Origin: Rhizobiaceae bacterium MnEN-MB40S
GTDB taxonomy: Bacteria > Pseudomonadota > Alphaproteobacteria > Rhizobiales > Rhizobiaceae
Length of the DNA stretch: 64,000 nt
Reading direction: 5' to 3'
NCBI GenBank assembly: GCA_024343425.1
Contig: BRLC01000013.1
Location: forward strand, 1 to 64,000
In this document: in pieces, positions 16,540-24,115 of the stretch
Layout of the letters: the number at the start of each line of letters is the position of its first letter
Numbering within the stretch: position 1 is the stretch's first letter
Notes under the pieces: generated by a model
Told to the model about the DNA's origin: nothing
Database searches by the model: none
The model's input: only the letters and a program-made list of their open reading frames with translations
Translations under genes and position numbers: made by a program

Positions 16540-18417
16540 ATGGTGAAGCTATCGGGTATTTCGAAGACTGGAGGGCGGTTCGCCATTCTGGCGGCGTCCG
16601 CGATACTGGCGGGCTCGGTTGTCCCAGTGTCGGCGCCTTCGGCCAGAACCGTCGTAACGGTGCTTGCGGACGATGAGGCGGCGTCCCTTTCCACTGACGA
16701 ACTGGTCGAGATTTATCGGCGGAGCCGCCACAGCCGGGCCTTCGCCGAAATCGAAAAAAGGGCCGGCGCCGGCGACAGCTGGGGCCAGGTCGCGCTGGCG
16801 AATGTCCTTCTTATGGGCGCGCCGACGGACGAGGATGTGACCCGCGCCCTCGCGGCGTTGAATGCGGCGATCAAGGCCGGCAACGACTATGCGCCCGTCA
16901 GGCTGGGGGATCTCTATCTCGAAGGAAAGTTCGTCGCAAAGGACGCCGCGCGGGCGGTGAGCCTTTACCGGCAGGCCGCCTCCGACGGATCGGTCGCCGG
17001 GAAGCAGCGACTGGGCGAGGCGTTGATTGCGGGCGACGGCGTGGACAGGGATTCCGCCGCCGGCATCGCCCTGCTGAAGGAGGCCGCGGAAAGCGAAGAC
17101 CCGTGGGCGCTGCTCGCGCTGTCCAATGCGCTGCTCGACGACGCCCAGGCCTATTCCGATCCCGTCGAGGCCCGTCGGCTGCTGGAAATTTCCGCCGGCA
17201 AGGGCAATGTTTTCGCCCTTGTGCGGCTCGGCGAACTTCTTCGCGACGGCATTGGCGGACCAGCGGACGCGGAACGGGCAGTCGAGCTTTTCCGAAGGGC
17301 GGCCGATCAGGGGTCTGTCATCGGAAAGCAGAGGCTGGCGCAAGCCTATCTCGCGGGCGCCGGCGTTGCGCAGGACGCGGAGTACGGACTGGCGCTGATG
17401 CGCGAAGCGGCCGAAACGGGAGACCCGTGGGCGTGGGCTGCGCTGGGAGACATTTACGCACAGGGCAGGGGCGCGCCGGCTGACGGCGAAAAGGCGATCG
17501 ACGCCTACACGAAATCCTTCGAGGCCGGAAACGCCGCCGCACTGATCCGGATCGGCGAGATGTACCGGGACGGTCAGGCCGTTGACGCGGACATGCAGAC
17601 GGCCCTGTCGTACTTCGAGCGCGCGGCCGCCAATGGCGAGCCCGCCGTCTGGCTCCGGATCGCCGCCATCCACCGCGACGGGCGCGGCGTGGCGAAGGAT
17701 CAGGCGAGAGCCCGCGCCATCTATGAGGCCGCCATGTCCGCCGGCGCGCCCGGCGCCCGCGTGCACTATGCGCGCGATCTCGTGACCGGCCGTCTGGGCG
17801 CGAAATATGTCCGTCAGGGGCATGCGCTGCTGAAAGAGGCGTTGGACGCGGAAGAGCCGGGCGCCGTGTCGCTCCAGAGCGACGCCGCCATGTGGGGGTG
17901 GGGCGTGAAACAGGACAAGGCCCGCGCCATCCGGATCTTGCAGCAGGCGGCCGACGCCGGAAACGTCGAGGCGAAACGCGCCCTTGTCGCGGCCTACAGG
18001 GATGCCAGGAAACCCGCGCTGAAGCGGTCGATCGCCAACGCCAACGCCCTTCTGGAGACGATCGCGCCCCGCCTGTCGAATGAGGACCTGGCTCTGGAGC
18101 GCTTTCTCATCCAGGCGTCCGGGGCGGCGTCGCCGGCGCAACTGGAGGCGCTGAACGGCAGGTTCGAAGAGCTGCCGGCCTCGACCCGCAGGACGGCGTT
18201 CGAGATTGTGCGCTGGGTCAACGAAAACGCATTCACCTATCTGGTGCAGGCGGCGCTCGGCGAGCGCGGCTTTTATGCCGCCGCGCCCGACGGCCGGCTG
18301 AACCGGGCGACGATCAAGGCCATCATCAGGGCCTGCTCCTCGATCAACCAGGACGATGTGTGCAGGCACGGCCCGCTGACCGAGCCGGCGGTGGCTGTGC
18401 TTGCCTCGTTTGTTTGA
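16540..18417 (+). CDS. Sel1-like repeat (SLR) protein, secreted or membrane-anchored
   Basis: A 625-residue protein with an N-terminal hydrophobic segment (FAILAASAILAGSVVPVSA) acting as signal or anchor. At least ten Sel1/TPR-like repeats of about 36 residues follow, seen as repeated APVRLGDLYLEGK, GSVIGKQRLAQAYLAGAGV and ALIRIGEMYRDG. The last 60 residues (GFYAAAPDGRLNRATIKAI) resemble a peptidoglycan-binding-like helical unit. SLR proteins act as scaffolds in signalling and exopolysaccharide control (as ExoR does in rhizobia). The gene sits alone between two direct copies of a 45-bp repeat array. Function and partner are unknown. Confidence 0.82.
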   Translation: MVKLSGISKTGGRFAILAASAILAGSVVPVSAPSARTVVTVLADDEAASLSTDELVEIYRRSRHSRAFAEIEKRAGAGDSWGQVALANVLLMGAPTDEDVTRALAALNAAIKAGNDYAPVRLGDLYLEGKFVAKDAARAVSLYRQAASDGSVAGKQRLGEALIAGDGVDRDSAAGIALLKEAAESEDPWALLALSNALLDDAQAYSDPVEARRLLEISAGKGNVFALVRLGELLRDGIGGPADAERAVELFRRAADQGSVIGKQRLAQAYLAGAGVAQDAEYGLALMREAAETGDPWAWAALGDIYAQGRGAPADGEKAIDAYTKSFEAGNAAALIRIGEMYRDGQAVDADMQTALSYFERAAANGEPAVWLRIAAIHRDGRGVAKDQARARAIYEAAMSAGAPGARVHYARDLVTGRLGAKYVRQGHALLKEALDAEEPGAVSLQSDAAMWGWGVKQDKARAIRILQQAADAGNVEAKRALVAAYRDARKPALKRSIANANALLETIAPRLSNEDLALERFLIQASGAASPAQLEALNGRFEELPASTRRTAFEIVRWVNENAFTYLVQAALGERGFYAAAPDGRLNRATIKAIIRACSSINQDDVCRHGPLTEPAVAVLASFV

Positions 18418-18436
18418 GGCGGGGTGAATGCGGGGT

Positions 18437-18600
18437 TTGGCTTTGTTTGGGGAAATCAGGGTTCACAGGGCTTCAGGGTTAGACTGACGCCGTCTGGCTT
18501 TGTTTCGGGATTTCGCGATTTTCAGTGTTTTCCGCGATCCGGGTTCGTTTCGGGAATACGGTTTTTCGAGTGTTTCCCCGATCTGGCTTTGTTTCGGGAA
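18437..18600. repeat. Array 2 of roughly 45-bp repeats
   Basis: Cores start at 18437, 18494, 18539 and 18583 (spacings 57, 45, 44). The unit at 18494-18538 closely matches 16230-16274 of array 1 across its full 45 bases, including the spacer. Array 2 begins 20 bases after the Sel1 stop codon. Direct copies on both sides make the Sel1 gene liable to deletion or duplication by recombination. Confidence 0.85.
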
Positions 18601-18704
18601 ATCGGAATTTTTGGACTCGGCTCCGTCACCAGGGGCGGTCTTCGATGAGCGACGCTTGTGATGTGGACTGGCGGCATTCTAGCACAAAGCGCCTGTGAAT
18701 GCAT
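18522..18704 (-). other. Possible small ORF antisense to repeat array 2
   Basis: A 60-codon frame, MHSQALCARMPPVHITS followed by ISRNKARSGKHSKNRIPETNPDRGKH. Its N-terminus parallels the ORF on the minus strand at 16390, and its tail reads through the repeat units with 15-residue period. No strong ribosome site is seen. Listed because two independent copies keep the frame open; translation is unproven. Confidence 0.3.
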
Positions 18705-18706
18705 CA
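18654..18706. repeat. Conserved flank of repeat array 2
   Basis: The copy of the 53-base flank described at 16340-16392. It ends 44 bases before the orphan higA start, so it may also carry that gene's promoter. Confidence 0.72.
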
Positions 18707-18749
18707 AAATATTCTTGATTTGTTCTAAGGGGCGTGGGATGGTGGTTGC

Positions 18750-19040
18750 ATGAAATCGATATGCAACCCCGTCCATCCCGGCGAAGTGCTCGGAAATTTG
18801 TTTCTTGAGCCTTCGAAGATGAGCGCCGGCGCGCTGGCAAAACGCCTCGATGTGCCACGGACCCGGATCGAGAGGATTGTCAAAGGCAACACAGCCCTAA
18901 CGGCGGACACTGCCCTTCGCCTCTCGATAGTCTTTGGCAACACGCCCGAATTCTGGATGAACCTGCAACGCGCTTACGATCTCGCACAGGCGAGGAAGGT
19001 CGTGGATGTTTCGAATATCGAGCCGCTGGCGGTTGTGTGA
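18750..19040 (+). CDS. higA: HigA family antitoxin / HTH regulator, orphan
   Basis: A 96-residue XRE-type HTH protein with the HigA hallmark VHPGEVLGNLFLEP at residues 8-21, the helix-turn-helix SAGALAKRLDVPRTRIERIVKG, and LRLSIVFGNTPEFWMNLQ. In a normal HigBA module the toxin precedes the antitoxin; here array 2 lies directly upstream and no HigB-like frame is present on either side. It is either a solitary regulator or what remains after toxin loss. Confidence 0.85.
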   Translation: MKSICNPVHPGEVLGNLFLEPSKMSAGALAKRLDVPRTRIERIVKGNTALTADTALRLSIVFGNTPEFWMNLQRAYDLAQARKVVDVSNIEPLAVV

Positions 19041-19098
19041 ATAAAGGGACTTTCATCGACGCCAATTGAGTTTCAACGCATAACATTCTGGCGGAAAT

Positions 19099-19314
19099 TC
19101 ATGCATTGTCCTCCGGCATTTTGCCTTCTCGTTGTCGCTGTAGCGCGTCGCTGAATGCTGCGGCCAGAATGCCGGTAGGCATTGCAATCAGGCCGATGCC
19201 TGCGATTGCTGTGATGCCTGCAAGAAATTTTCCCACTGAGGTGACTGGAAAAGTGTCACTGTATCCGACAGTCGTCAGTGTTGCTACAGACCACTGATCG
19301 TTCCGCAATGCCCT
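19099..19314 (-). pseudogene. C-terminal remnant of a potassium channel
   Basis: Only 66 residues of channel remain: DQWSVATLTTVGYSDTFP (pore helix plus selectivity filter, with TVGYSD in place of the usual TVGYGD), then one membrane helix (AGITAIAGIGLIAMPTGIL) and a short tail. Voltage-gated Kch-type proteins normally have five more helices before this point. The open frame continues upstream, but into non-channel tandem repeat sequence from 19315, so the gene has lost its N-terminal part there. A functional channel from this fragment is unlikely. Confidence 0.75.
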
Positions 19315-19780
19315 ATGGATCGCGGGTCTTCGCCCGCGATGAGGAGGGTGGGGAGTTTGTTGGAAACATCCGGCGCTGTTGGCGCCGCTGGCGGCGGATG
19401 TTGCGGTCACGGGATTCCCTGTTTCCCAAGCGTCTCCTTCCGCCCTCACACCGCACTTGATGCGGCGTCACGACGGGCCTGTCGGCAGGCGCCGAATGCG
19501 CAGTAAGAGATGGAACGCCACTTGGATCGCGGATCTTCGACCGCGATGAGGGTGGGTGGGGGAGTTTGTAAAAAAGGCCGGCGCTGCTGGCGCCGCTGGC
19601 AGCGGATGTTGCGGTCGCCGGATTTCCCTGTTTCTACAGTCTCTCCACCCGCCCTCATTCCGGCCTTGAGCCGGAATCCAGTCCGACCTGTCGGCAGGCG
19701 CCGACGGCGCAGTGAGAGATGCGCCGCCCCATGGATCGCGGGTCTTCGCCCGCGACGAGGGGAGTTGGGGGCGTTGTGGC
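19315..19780. repeat. Tandem repeats of about 208 bp with hairpin heads
   Basis: Each unit begins with a hairpin of the type ATCGCGGG TCTTCG CCCGCGAT. Copies start at 19319, 19526 and 19735, giving periods of 207 and 209. Unit bodies share GCGGATGTTGCGGTC, the motif ATTCCGG CCTTGAG CCGGAAT (19660-19676 region, changed in the first unit), CTGTCGGCAGGCGCCGA and a closing CGCAGTRAGAGATG. The third copy is partial. These resemble the palindromic intergenic repeats common in alphaproteobacteria. The array cuts off the K+ channel remnant. Confidence 0.8.
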
Positions 19781-19822
19781 TAAAGCAGGCGTGGTGAGTG
19801 CAGGCCAGACGTTCGCTTCGTC

Positions 19823-20578
19823 TTACGCCCGGATGGCTTCGCCGAAGGCCTCGAAGATGACCTGGTTCACCGGATTTGTCTGGGGATCGAATTCGGCGTG
19901 CCACTGGACGCCGAGGGCGAACGCGGACGCGTCGCGGATGCTGATCGCCTCGACGGTGCCGTCTTCGGCGACGCCTTCGATGACGACGCGTTCGCCAGGC
20001 TGCAGAACGCCCTGTCCATGCAGCGAGTTGACTCGGATTTTCTCCCGGCCGTGCAGTTTGGCGAACACGCCGTCCGGAATGAAGGTCACGTCGTGACGAT
20101 CGGCGAAGACAACGGCCTGGTCCGGATGGACCTCGCCGTTTTCAAGCCGGGGCATGCGATGGTTCATGCGTCCGGGAAGGTCGCGGATTTCCGGATGGAG
20201 AGACCCTCCAAAGGCGACGTTCATCTCCTGCATGCCGCGGCAAATGCCCAAAAGCGGAACGCCGCGCTCCACACAGGCGCGCACGAGGGGAAGCGCACTG
20301 CCGTCGCGCCGCTCGTCATAGGGTTCGTAAGCCGCATCGGGTTCGGTGTCGAAAAGGGTCGGGTGCACGTTCGCCCTGGCGCCGGTCAGCACGACGCCGT
20401 CGACCGTGTCAAGGAGCGCGTCCATGTCGGTGATGTCGGGCGCGCCGGCGAACATCAGCGGAAGCGCGTTCGCCACGTCGGCGATCGCCCGCATGTTGGA
20501 TTCGCCGCAAAGCTGCACCTGAAATCGTCCCTCCAGAAGATATCCGTTGCCGATTACGCCAACGACCGGTTTACGCAT
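19823..20578 (-). CDS. gamma-glutamyl-gamma-aminobutyrate hydrolase family protein (class I amidotransferase)
   Basis: A 251-residue PuuD/peptidase C26-like enzyme. The nucleophile is Cys113 in LLGICRGMQEMNVAFGG and the catalytic His is His227 in GVQWHAEFDP; VLTGARANVHPTLF is the substrate-side loop. Family members hydrolyse gamma-glutamyl bonds such as gamma-Glu-GABA in putrescine degradation. No puu genes are adjacent, though a polyamine-type transporter lies at 43-48 kb. The ATG at 20578 follows GGGAAAGACGC and precedes the family's KPVVGVIGN start. An open frame further upstream runs into inverted repeats and is rejected. Confidence 0.84.
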   Translation of the reverse strand: MRKPVVGVIGNGYLLEGRFQVQLCGESNMRAIADVANALPLMFAGAPDITDMDALLDTVDGVVLTGARANVHPTLFDTEPDAAYEPYDERRDGSALPLVRACVERGVPLLGICRGMQEMNVAFGGSLHPEIRDLPGRMNHRMPRLENGEVHPDQAVVFADRHDVTFIPDGVFAKLHGREKIRVNSLHGQGVLQPGERVVIEGVAEDGTVEAISIRDASAFALGVQWHAEFDPQTNPVNQVIFEAFGEAIRA

Positions 20579-20636
20579 GCGTCTTTCCCTAAACATCCAT
20601 GTCTGCACATCGAATATAACAACATGGAGCGCAAGC

Positions 20637-20714
20637 CTAGTGTGGTGGATTTGAAGTTCGCTACATTGTAGCAGCTGACTCATATAGGAACCTCAAATCC
20701 GTAAACCACACCAG
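20637..20714. repeat. Imperfect inverted repeat 1
   Basis: CTAGTGTGGT followed by GGATTTGAAGTTC (20637-20659) faces GGAACCTCAAATCC and ACCACACCAG (20687-20714), with a four-base bulge on one side. It lies upstream of the amidotransferase and is followed 14 bases later by a second, related inverted repeat. It resembles a palindromic intergenic repeat or MITE end. Confidence 0.65.
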
Positions 20715-20727
20715 AATCATCATCCTG

Positions 20728-20802
20728 CTAGCGCCCTTATCGAATCTGAAGTTCGAAAAAGCGTGCTACAGGATGTAGCGAACTTGAGATTCGGGGCGCT
20801 AG
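20728..20802. repeat. Imperfect inverted repeat 2
   Basis: CTAGCGCCC plus CGAATCTGAAGTTCG (20728-20755) faces CGAACTTGAGATTCG plus GGGCGCTAG (20779-20802), with a four-base bulge. Its loop contains TGCTACAGGATGTAGCG, which is nearly the complement of CGCTACATTGTAGCA in repeat 1 (20659-20673), so the two elements are also inverted copies of each other. Confidence 0.65.
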
Positions 20803-20852
20803 TGTGACGCGCCTGCCGGTCGGCGCTGCCGGAAATTTTTAAAGGCCGAGCG

Positions 20853-21344
20853 TTGACGCGAATCACCGCCGGTATGCTAGTCTGCGCCATGGCCATATTC
20901 AGATTCTCAGTTCTTTCCGCTCTGGCGCTGGCGACCATGCTGGCCGTGGGCGCCGGTTGCACCGTCTCCGAGACAGGACCGGTCAATACCGGGCCGCCGA
21001 GACCCGCAGCCGTGCAGGAGCTGCCTGATTCCATCATCGGCAAGTGGGACGTCTATCCGGCGATCGGGCCGACCGGCAGGGGATGCACCGCCGACTTCAA
21101 GGCAAGCTATTCGAACGGCGCCAAGGGCAGCGTGAACATGTTCGCCTGCAACCTGGTGGAAGGGCTTGGCGGGATCAACGGGGTTTCGCGGATCAACGCG
21201 TGGGAGCGTAAGGGCCGCACCATCATCCTGTCCGGCATCGCGCAACCGAATATCGGCACGATCGACCTGCCGGTCGATTCCTTTACCGACCGGGTGTCGG
21301 GCGTGACGCGCGACGACGTCCGCTTCACCATGATCCGGAAGTGA
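20853..21344 (+). CDS. Small lipoprotein, possibly AprI/Inh (Omp19-like) family
   Basis: A protein of up to 163 residues with a hydrophobic leader and a lipobox LAVGAGC, so it is probably lipidated at that Cys. The mature part has IIGKWDVYP, Cys-Thr-Ala-Asp-Phe, a second Cys in MFACNLVE, and AWERKGRTIILSG. That spacing resembles the AprI/Inh protease-inhibitor fold found in rhizobial and Brucella outer-membrane lipoproteins, but the match is by eye and weak. An ATG at 20889 would also give a complete signal peptide. Confidence 0.6.
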   Translation: MTRITAGMLVCAMAIFRFSVLSALALATMLAVGAGCTVSETGPVNTGPPRPAAVQELPDSIIGKWDVYPAIGPTGRGCTADFKASYSNGAKGSVNMFACNLVEGLGGINGVSRINAWERKGRTIILSGIAQPNIGTIDLPVDSFTDRVSGVTRDDVRFTMIRK

Positions 21345-21383
21345 TCGCAGGTGATCGCCGGCGCCGTGGCGCCGGCGGGTCGA

Positions 21384-21905
21384 TCAGTTCACCGGTTTCC
21401 AGGTCGGATTGAGATGCCAGAGCTGGCCGGAATAGTTTCCGCAGGGCGCGAGATGCGGCTGATTGTTGTCGGCGCCGCCGTTGAAGATGTCCAGGCACAT
21501 GCCGTCGCCGCGAAACTGCGTCGTCAGCCGGTAAGCCTGGCCTCGCGGCCGGAGCGCCCACATCTGGCCGGAATAGTTTCCGCAGGACGTCAGATGCACC
21601 TGGTTGTTGCGCGCACCGCCGTTGAAGACGTCGAGGCACATGTTCGCGCCGCGGAACATCGTCGACAGGCGCCAGTATCCGTTTCCGGCCGGCGTAAACC
21701 GCCAGTATTGCCCCGAGACGTCCTGGGCGGGCGCGAGATGCGTCATGTTGTTCTTCGGTCCGCCGTTGAAGACGTCGAGACGCATGTCGCCGCCGCGAAA
21801 CTCCGTTGTGAGCGTATGGTAGTAACTGGCGTCGATCTGCTGGGCGGCCGCCTGGCCTCCGCACACGGCGAGAAACACGCCGGCGACAAGCGTATGCAAT
21901 TTCAT
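21384..21905 (-). CDS. Secreted ricin-type beta-trefoil (QxW) protein
   Basis: A 173-residue protein with a signal peptide (MKLHTLVAGVFLAVCGGQAAA) and three tandem repeats of about 45 residues. Each has FRG..M.LD(V/I)FNGG..NN, HL and SGQ.W: SGQYW, SGQMW and SGQLW. Three QxW units make one complete beta-trefoil, the fold of ricin B lectins, which bind galactose-type sugars. No catalytic domain is attached, so it may be a free periplasmic or secreted lectin. The ATG at 21905 starts the signal peptide; an open frame further upstream is not used. Confidence 0.8.
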   Translation of the reverse strand: MKLHTLVAGVFLAVCGGQAAAQQIDASYYHTLTTEFRGGDMRLDVFNGGPKNNMTHLAPAQDVSGQYWRFTPAGNGYWRLSTMFRGANMCLDVFNGGARNNQVHLTSCGNYSGQMWALRPRGQAYRLTTQFRGDGMCLDIFNGGADNNQPHLAPCGNYSGQLWHLNPTWKPVN

Positions 21906-22277
21906 CGGTAAATCCCCACATATCCGGAAAGCCCGCCCCGATCGGGACTCGCCGATTTTGATGCTTCGAGTGTCTTCCGGCATTTCCCCGAAACAGTCAA
22001 TCGCCTGATTCCATCCCGACGCGAATATTCGACGTTTCGACAATTCCGGAATGGCGACGCCGGAAGAGCGGCGCCAACTATCGGTTTATGTCGCCCGGTA
22101 TGAACAACCGGAATGTGCGGAATGCCACCAACTCTGCGCGCGACTGACGCTAAACAGGCGACGAACTCCCGCTGGTTTCACAGTGAGCGTCAATGCGGGA
22201 ACCATTCAGTCGCGCCACGATCTTTGGCGAACAGCCGGTCTTTCGGTTCCGGTTTGATACAAGGAGACATCGATTTC
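21906..22277. other. Intergenic region between divergent lectin-like and cyclase genes
   Basis: A 372-base stretch with no convincing gene. It must hold both divergent promoters. AAGGAG at 22261-22266 is the ribosome site of the cyclase gene. No long palindrome, repeat or structured RNA was recognised. Confidence 0.5.
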
Positions 22278-24026
22278 ATGGAACGCCGCCTCAGCGCTGT
22301 CTTTTCAGCGGACATGGTTGGATATTCGCGGCTGATCGAGGCCGATGAAATCGGGACGCTGGAGCGTCACAAGGCGCATCGCGCGGAACTGATGGACCCG
22401 GCCTTCGCGGACCATCGCGGCCGGGTGGTCAAGGAAACGGGCGACGGGGTCATCGTCGAGTTCTCCTCGGTGGTCGAAGCGCTGACCTGCGCGCTGGCCA
22501 TTCAGCGCGCCATGCCCGAAAGGGAATGCGCGTTCGACCCGGCCTTGCGCATCGCCTACCGGATCGGCGTCAATCTGGGCGACATCGTCGTCGACGGCAA
22601 CGACATCTTCGGCGACGGGGTCAACCTCGCCGCCCGACTGGAACAGCTTTCGGAGCCGGGCGGCGTCTGCGTTTCCGGCGCGGTCTATGACCAGATCGAG
22701 GGAAAATCCGGGTTTTCCTGCAAATTCATGGGCGACAAGCTGCTGAAGAACATCGCGCGCCCGGTGCGGGTCTACGAGGTGCTGGTCAACCCGGATCGCT
22801 GCGCCGGGCGCGACGTCGTGACGCCGCGATTGGCGCCGGACAAGCCGTCCATCGCCGTGACGCCCTTCGTCAACAAGTCGGACAACCCGGCGCGCGAATA
22901 TTTTTCCGACGGCGTCACCGAGGACATCATCACGGAACTCTCGCGCTTTTCCGAACTGCTCGTCATCGCGCACACGTCGACGCTCGCCTACAAGGGCGGC
23001 GCGGTCGACCACAGGAAAATCGCCATCGAACTGGGCGTGAGCCACATCCTGGAGGGGAGCGTCCGGACGGCCGGCGACCGCGTGCGGATCACGGCGCAGC
23101 TTGTCGAAGCCGACAGCGGCCATCGCATCTGGGCCGAACGCTACGACCGCGATCTGGAGGACATCTTTTCGGTGCAGGACGAAATCGTGTCGGAAATCAC
23201 CGGCACCCTGTTCATCCGGTTGCGGGAAAACGCCTCGCGCCATGCGCTCAGAAAGCGCCCCAGTTCGCTTGGCGCGTGGGATCACGCCTTGCGCGCGCTG
23301 GCTCTCATCCTGCGCTTCAACCCCGACGACAACCGGGAGGCCAGGCGCGAAGCCGAAGCCGCCGTCAAGATCGATCCCGACTTCGCCTGGGCCCACGCCA
23401 TTCTGGCGTTCACCTGGGTCTGCGAAGGCTGGTCGCACTGGGACGACGATCCCGTCGACGCGCTGCGCAAAGGGCACGAATGGGCGCGAAAGGCGATCGC
23501 GCTCAATCGCGACGAATTCATGGGCCACGCCGCCTTCGGTCTGACCGAACTTGTGCTTTATCAACGTCATGAAAGCGCGATTTCCGCGCTGCGGCAGGCG
23601 GTCGCCCTCAATCCGAACAACGCCGATTTTCACGCGCTGCTGGCGACTGCGCTCAATTTCTCGGGCGATCCCGAGGAGGGGCTCGCCGCCATCAAACGCG
23701 CCTTGCGTCTCAATCCGCGCTGTCCGGACTGGTACTGGCAGATGCTCGGCCGCTCGCATTTCATGCTCGGACAGTACGACACGGCGATCACGCACCTTGA
23801 GGCGCTGAGCCTGTCTGCGCCCGGCATGGTGTCGGGACGCGCCATTCTCGCAGCCTGCCTTGCGGCGCTGGAACGGTACGAGGACGCGCAATCCGAGGTG
23901 AGAGCCATCCTGGCCGTCAGTCCGGGCTATTCGCTGGCGCACGCGGCCTTTGCGGCTCCCTACAGAGACAAGGCGGCTCTCGGCCACTTTCTTGGTTTGC
24001 TCCGGGCGAGCGGACTGCCGGACTGA
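22278..24026 (+). CDS. class III adenylate/guanylate cyclase with TolB-like and TPR domains
   Basis: A 582-residue protein in three parts. Residues about 3-170 form a class III cyclase domain with metal aspartates Asp12 (SADMVGYSRL) and Asp56 (ETGDGVIVEF). Residues about 190-320 form a TolB/FlgO-like domain (KPSIAVTPFVNKSDNPAREYF). The rest are TPRs, for example NADFHALLATALNFSGDPEEGLAAIKRAL. This fusion is very common in rhizobia; its signals are mostly unknown. There is no signal peptide. The ATG at 22278 follows AAGGAG 12 bases upstream; earlier in-frame codons lie in noncoding sequence. Confidence 0.87.
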   Translation: MERRLSAVFSADMVGYSRLIEADEIGTLERHKAHRAELMDPAFADHRGRVVKETGDGVIVEFSSVVEALTCALAIQRAMPERECAFDPALRIAYRIGVNLGDIVVDGNDIFGDGVNLAARLEQLSEPGGVCVSGAVYDQIEGKSGFSCKFMGDKLLKNIARPVRVYEVLVNPDRCAGRDVVTPRLAPDKPSIAVTPFVNKSDNPAREYFSDGVTEDIITELSRFSELLVIAHTSTLAYKGGAVDHRKIAIELGVSHILEGSVRTAGDRVRITAQLVEADSGHRIWAERYDRDLEDIFSVQDEIVSEITGTLFIRLRENASRHALRKRPSSLGAWDHALRALALILRFNPDDNREARREAEAAVKIDPDFAWAHAILAFTWVCEGWSHWDDDPVDALRKGHEWARKAIALNRDEFMGHAAFGLTELVLYQRHESAISALRQAVALNPNNADFHALLATALNFSGDPEEGLAAIKRALRLNPRCPDWYWQMLGRSHFMLGQYDTAITHLEALSLSAPGMVSGRAILAACLAALERYEDAQSEVRAILAVSPGYSLAHAAFAAPYRDKAALGHFLGLLRASGLPD

Positions 24027-24115
24027 CCGGAGCCGCGTCCTGCCAAAACTCGTCATGGCCAGACGAGGGGCATTCATGCGACACTGCGATTCCCGCCGGA
24101 TCGCGCGTCGATTCC

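Noticed and set aside
18522..18776. Longer minus-strand ORF start at 18776
   Set aside because: The upstream part overlaps the orphan higA start and the conserved leader begins at 18704.
19315..19780. Insertion sequence
   Set aside because: No transposase frame, no terminal inverted repeats or target duplication; the structure is a tandem hairpin repeat.
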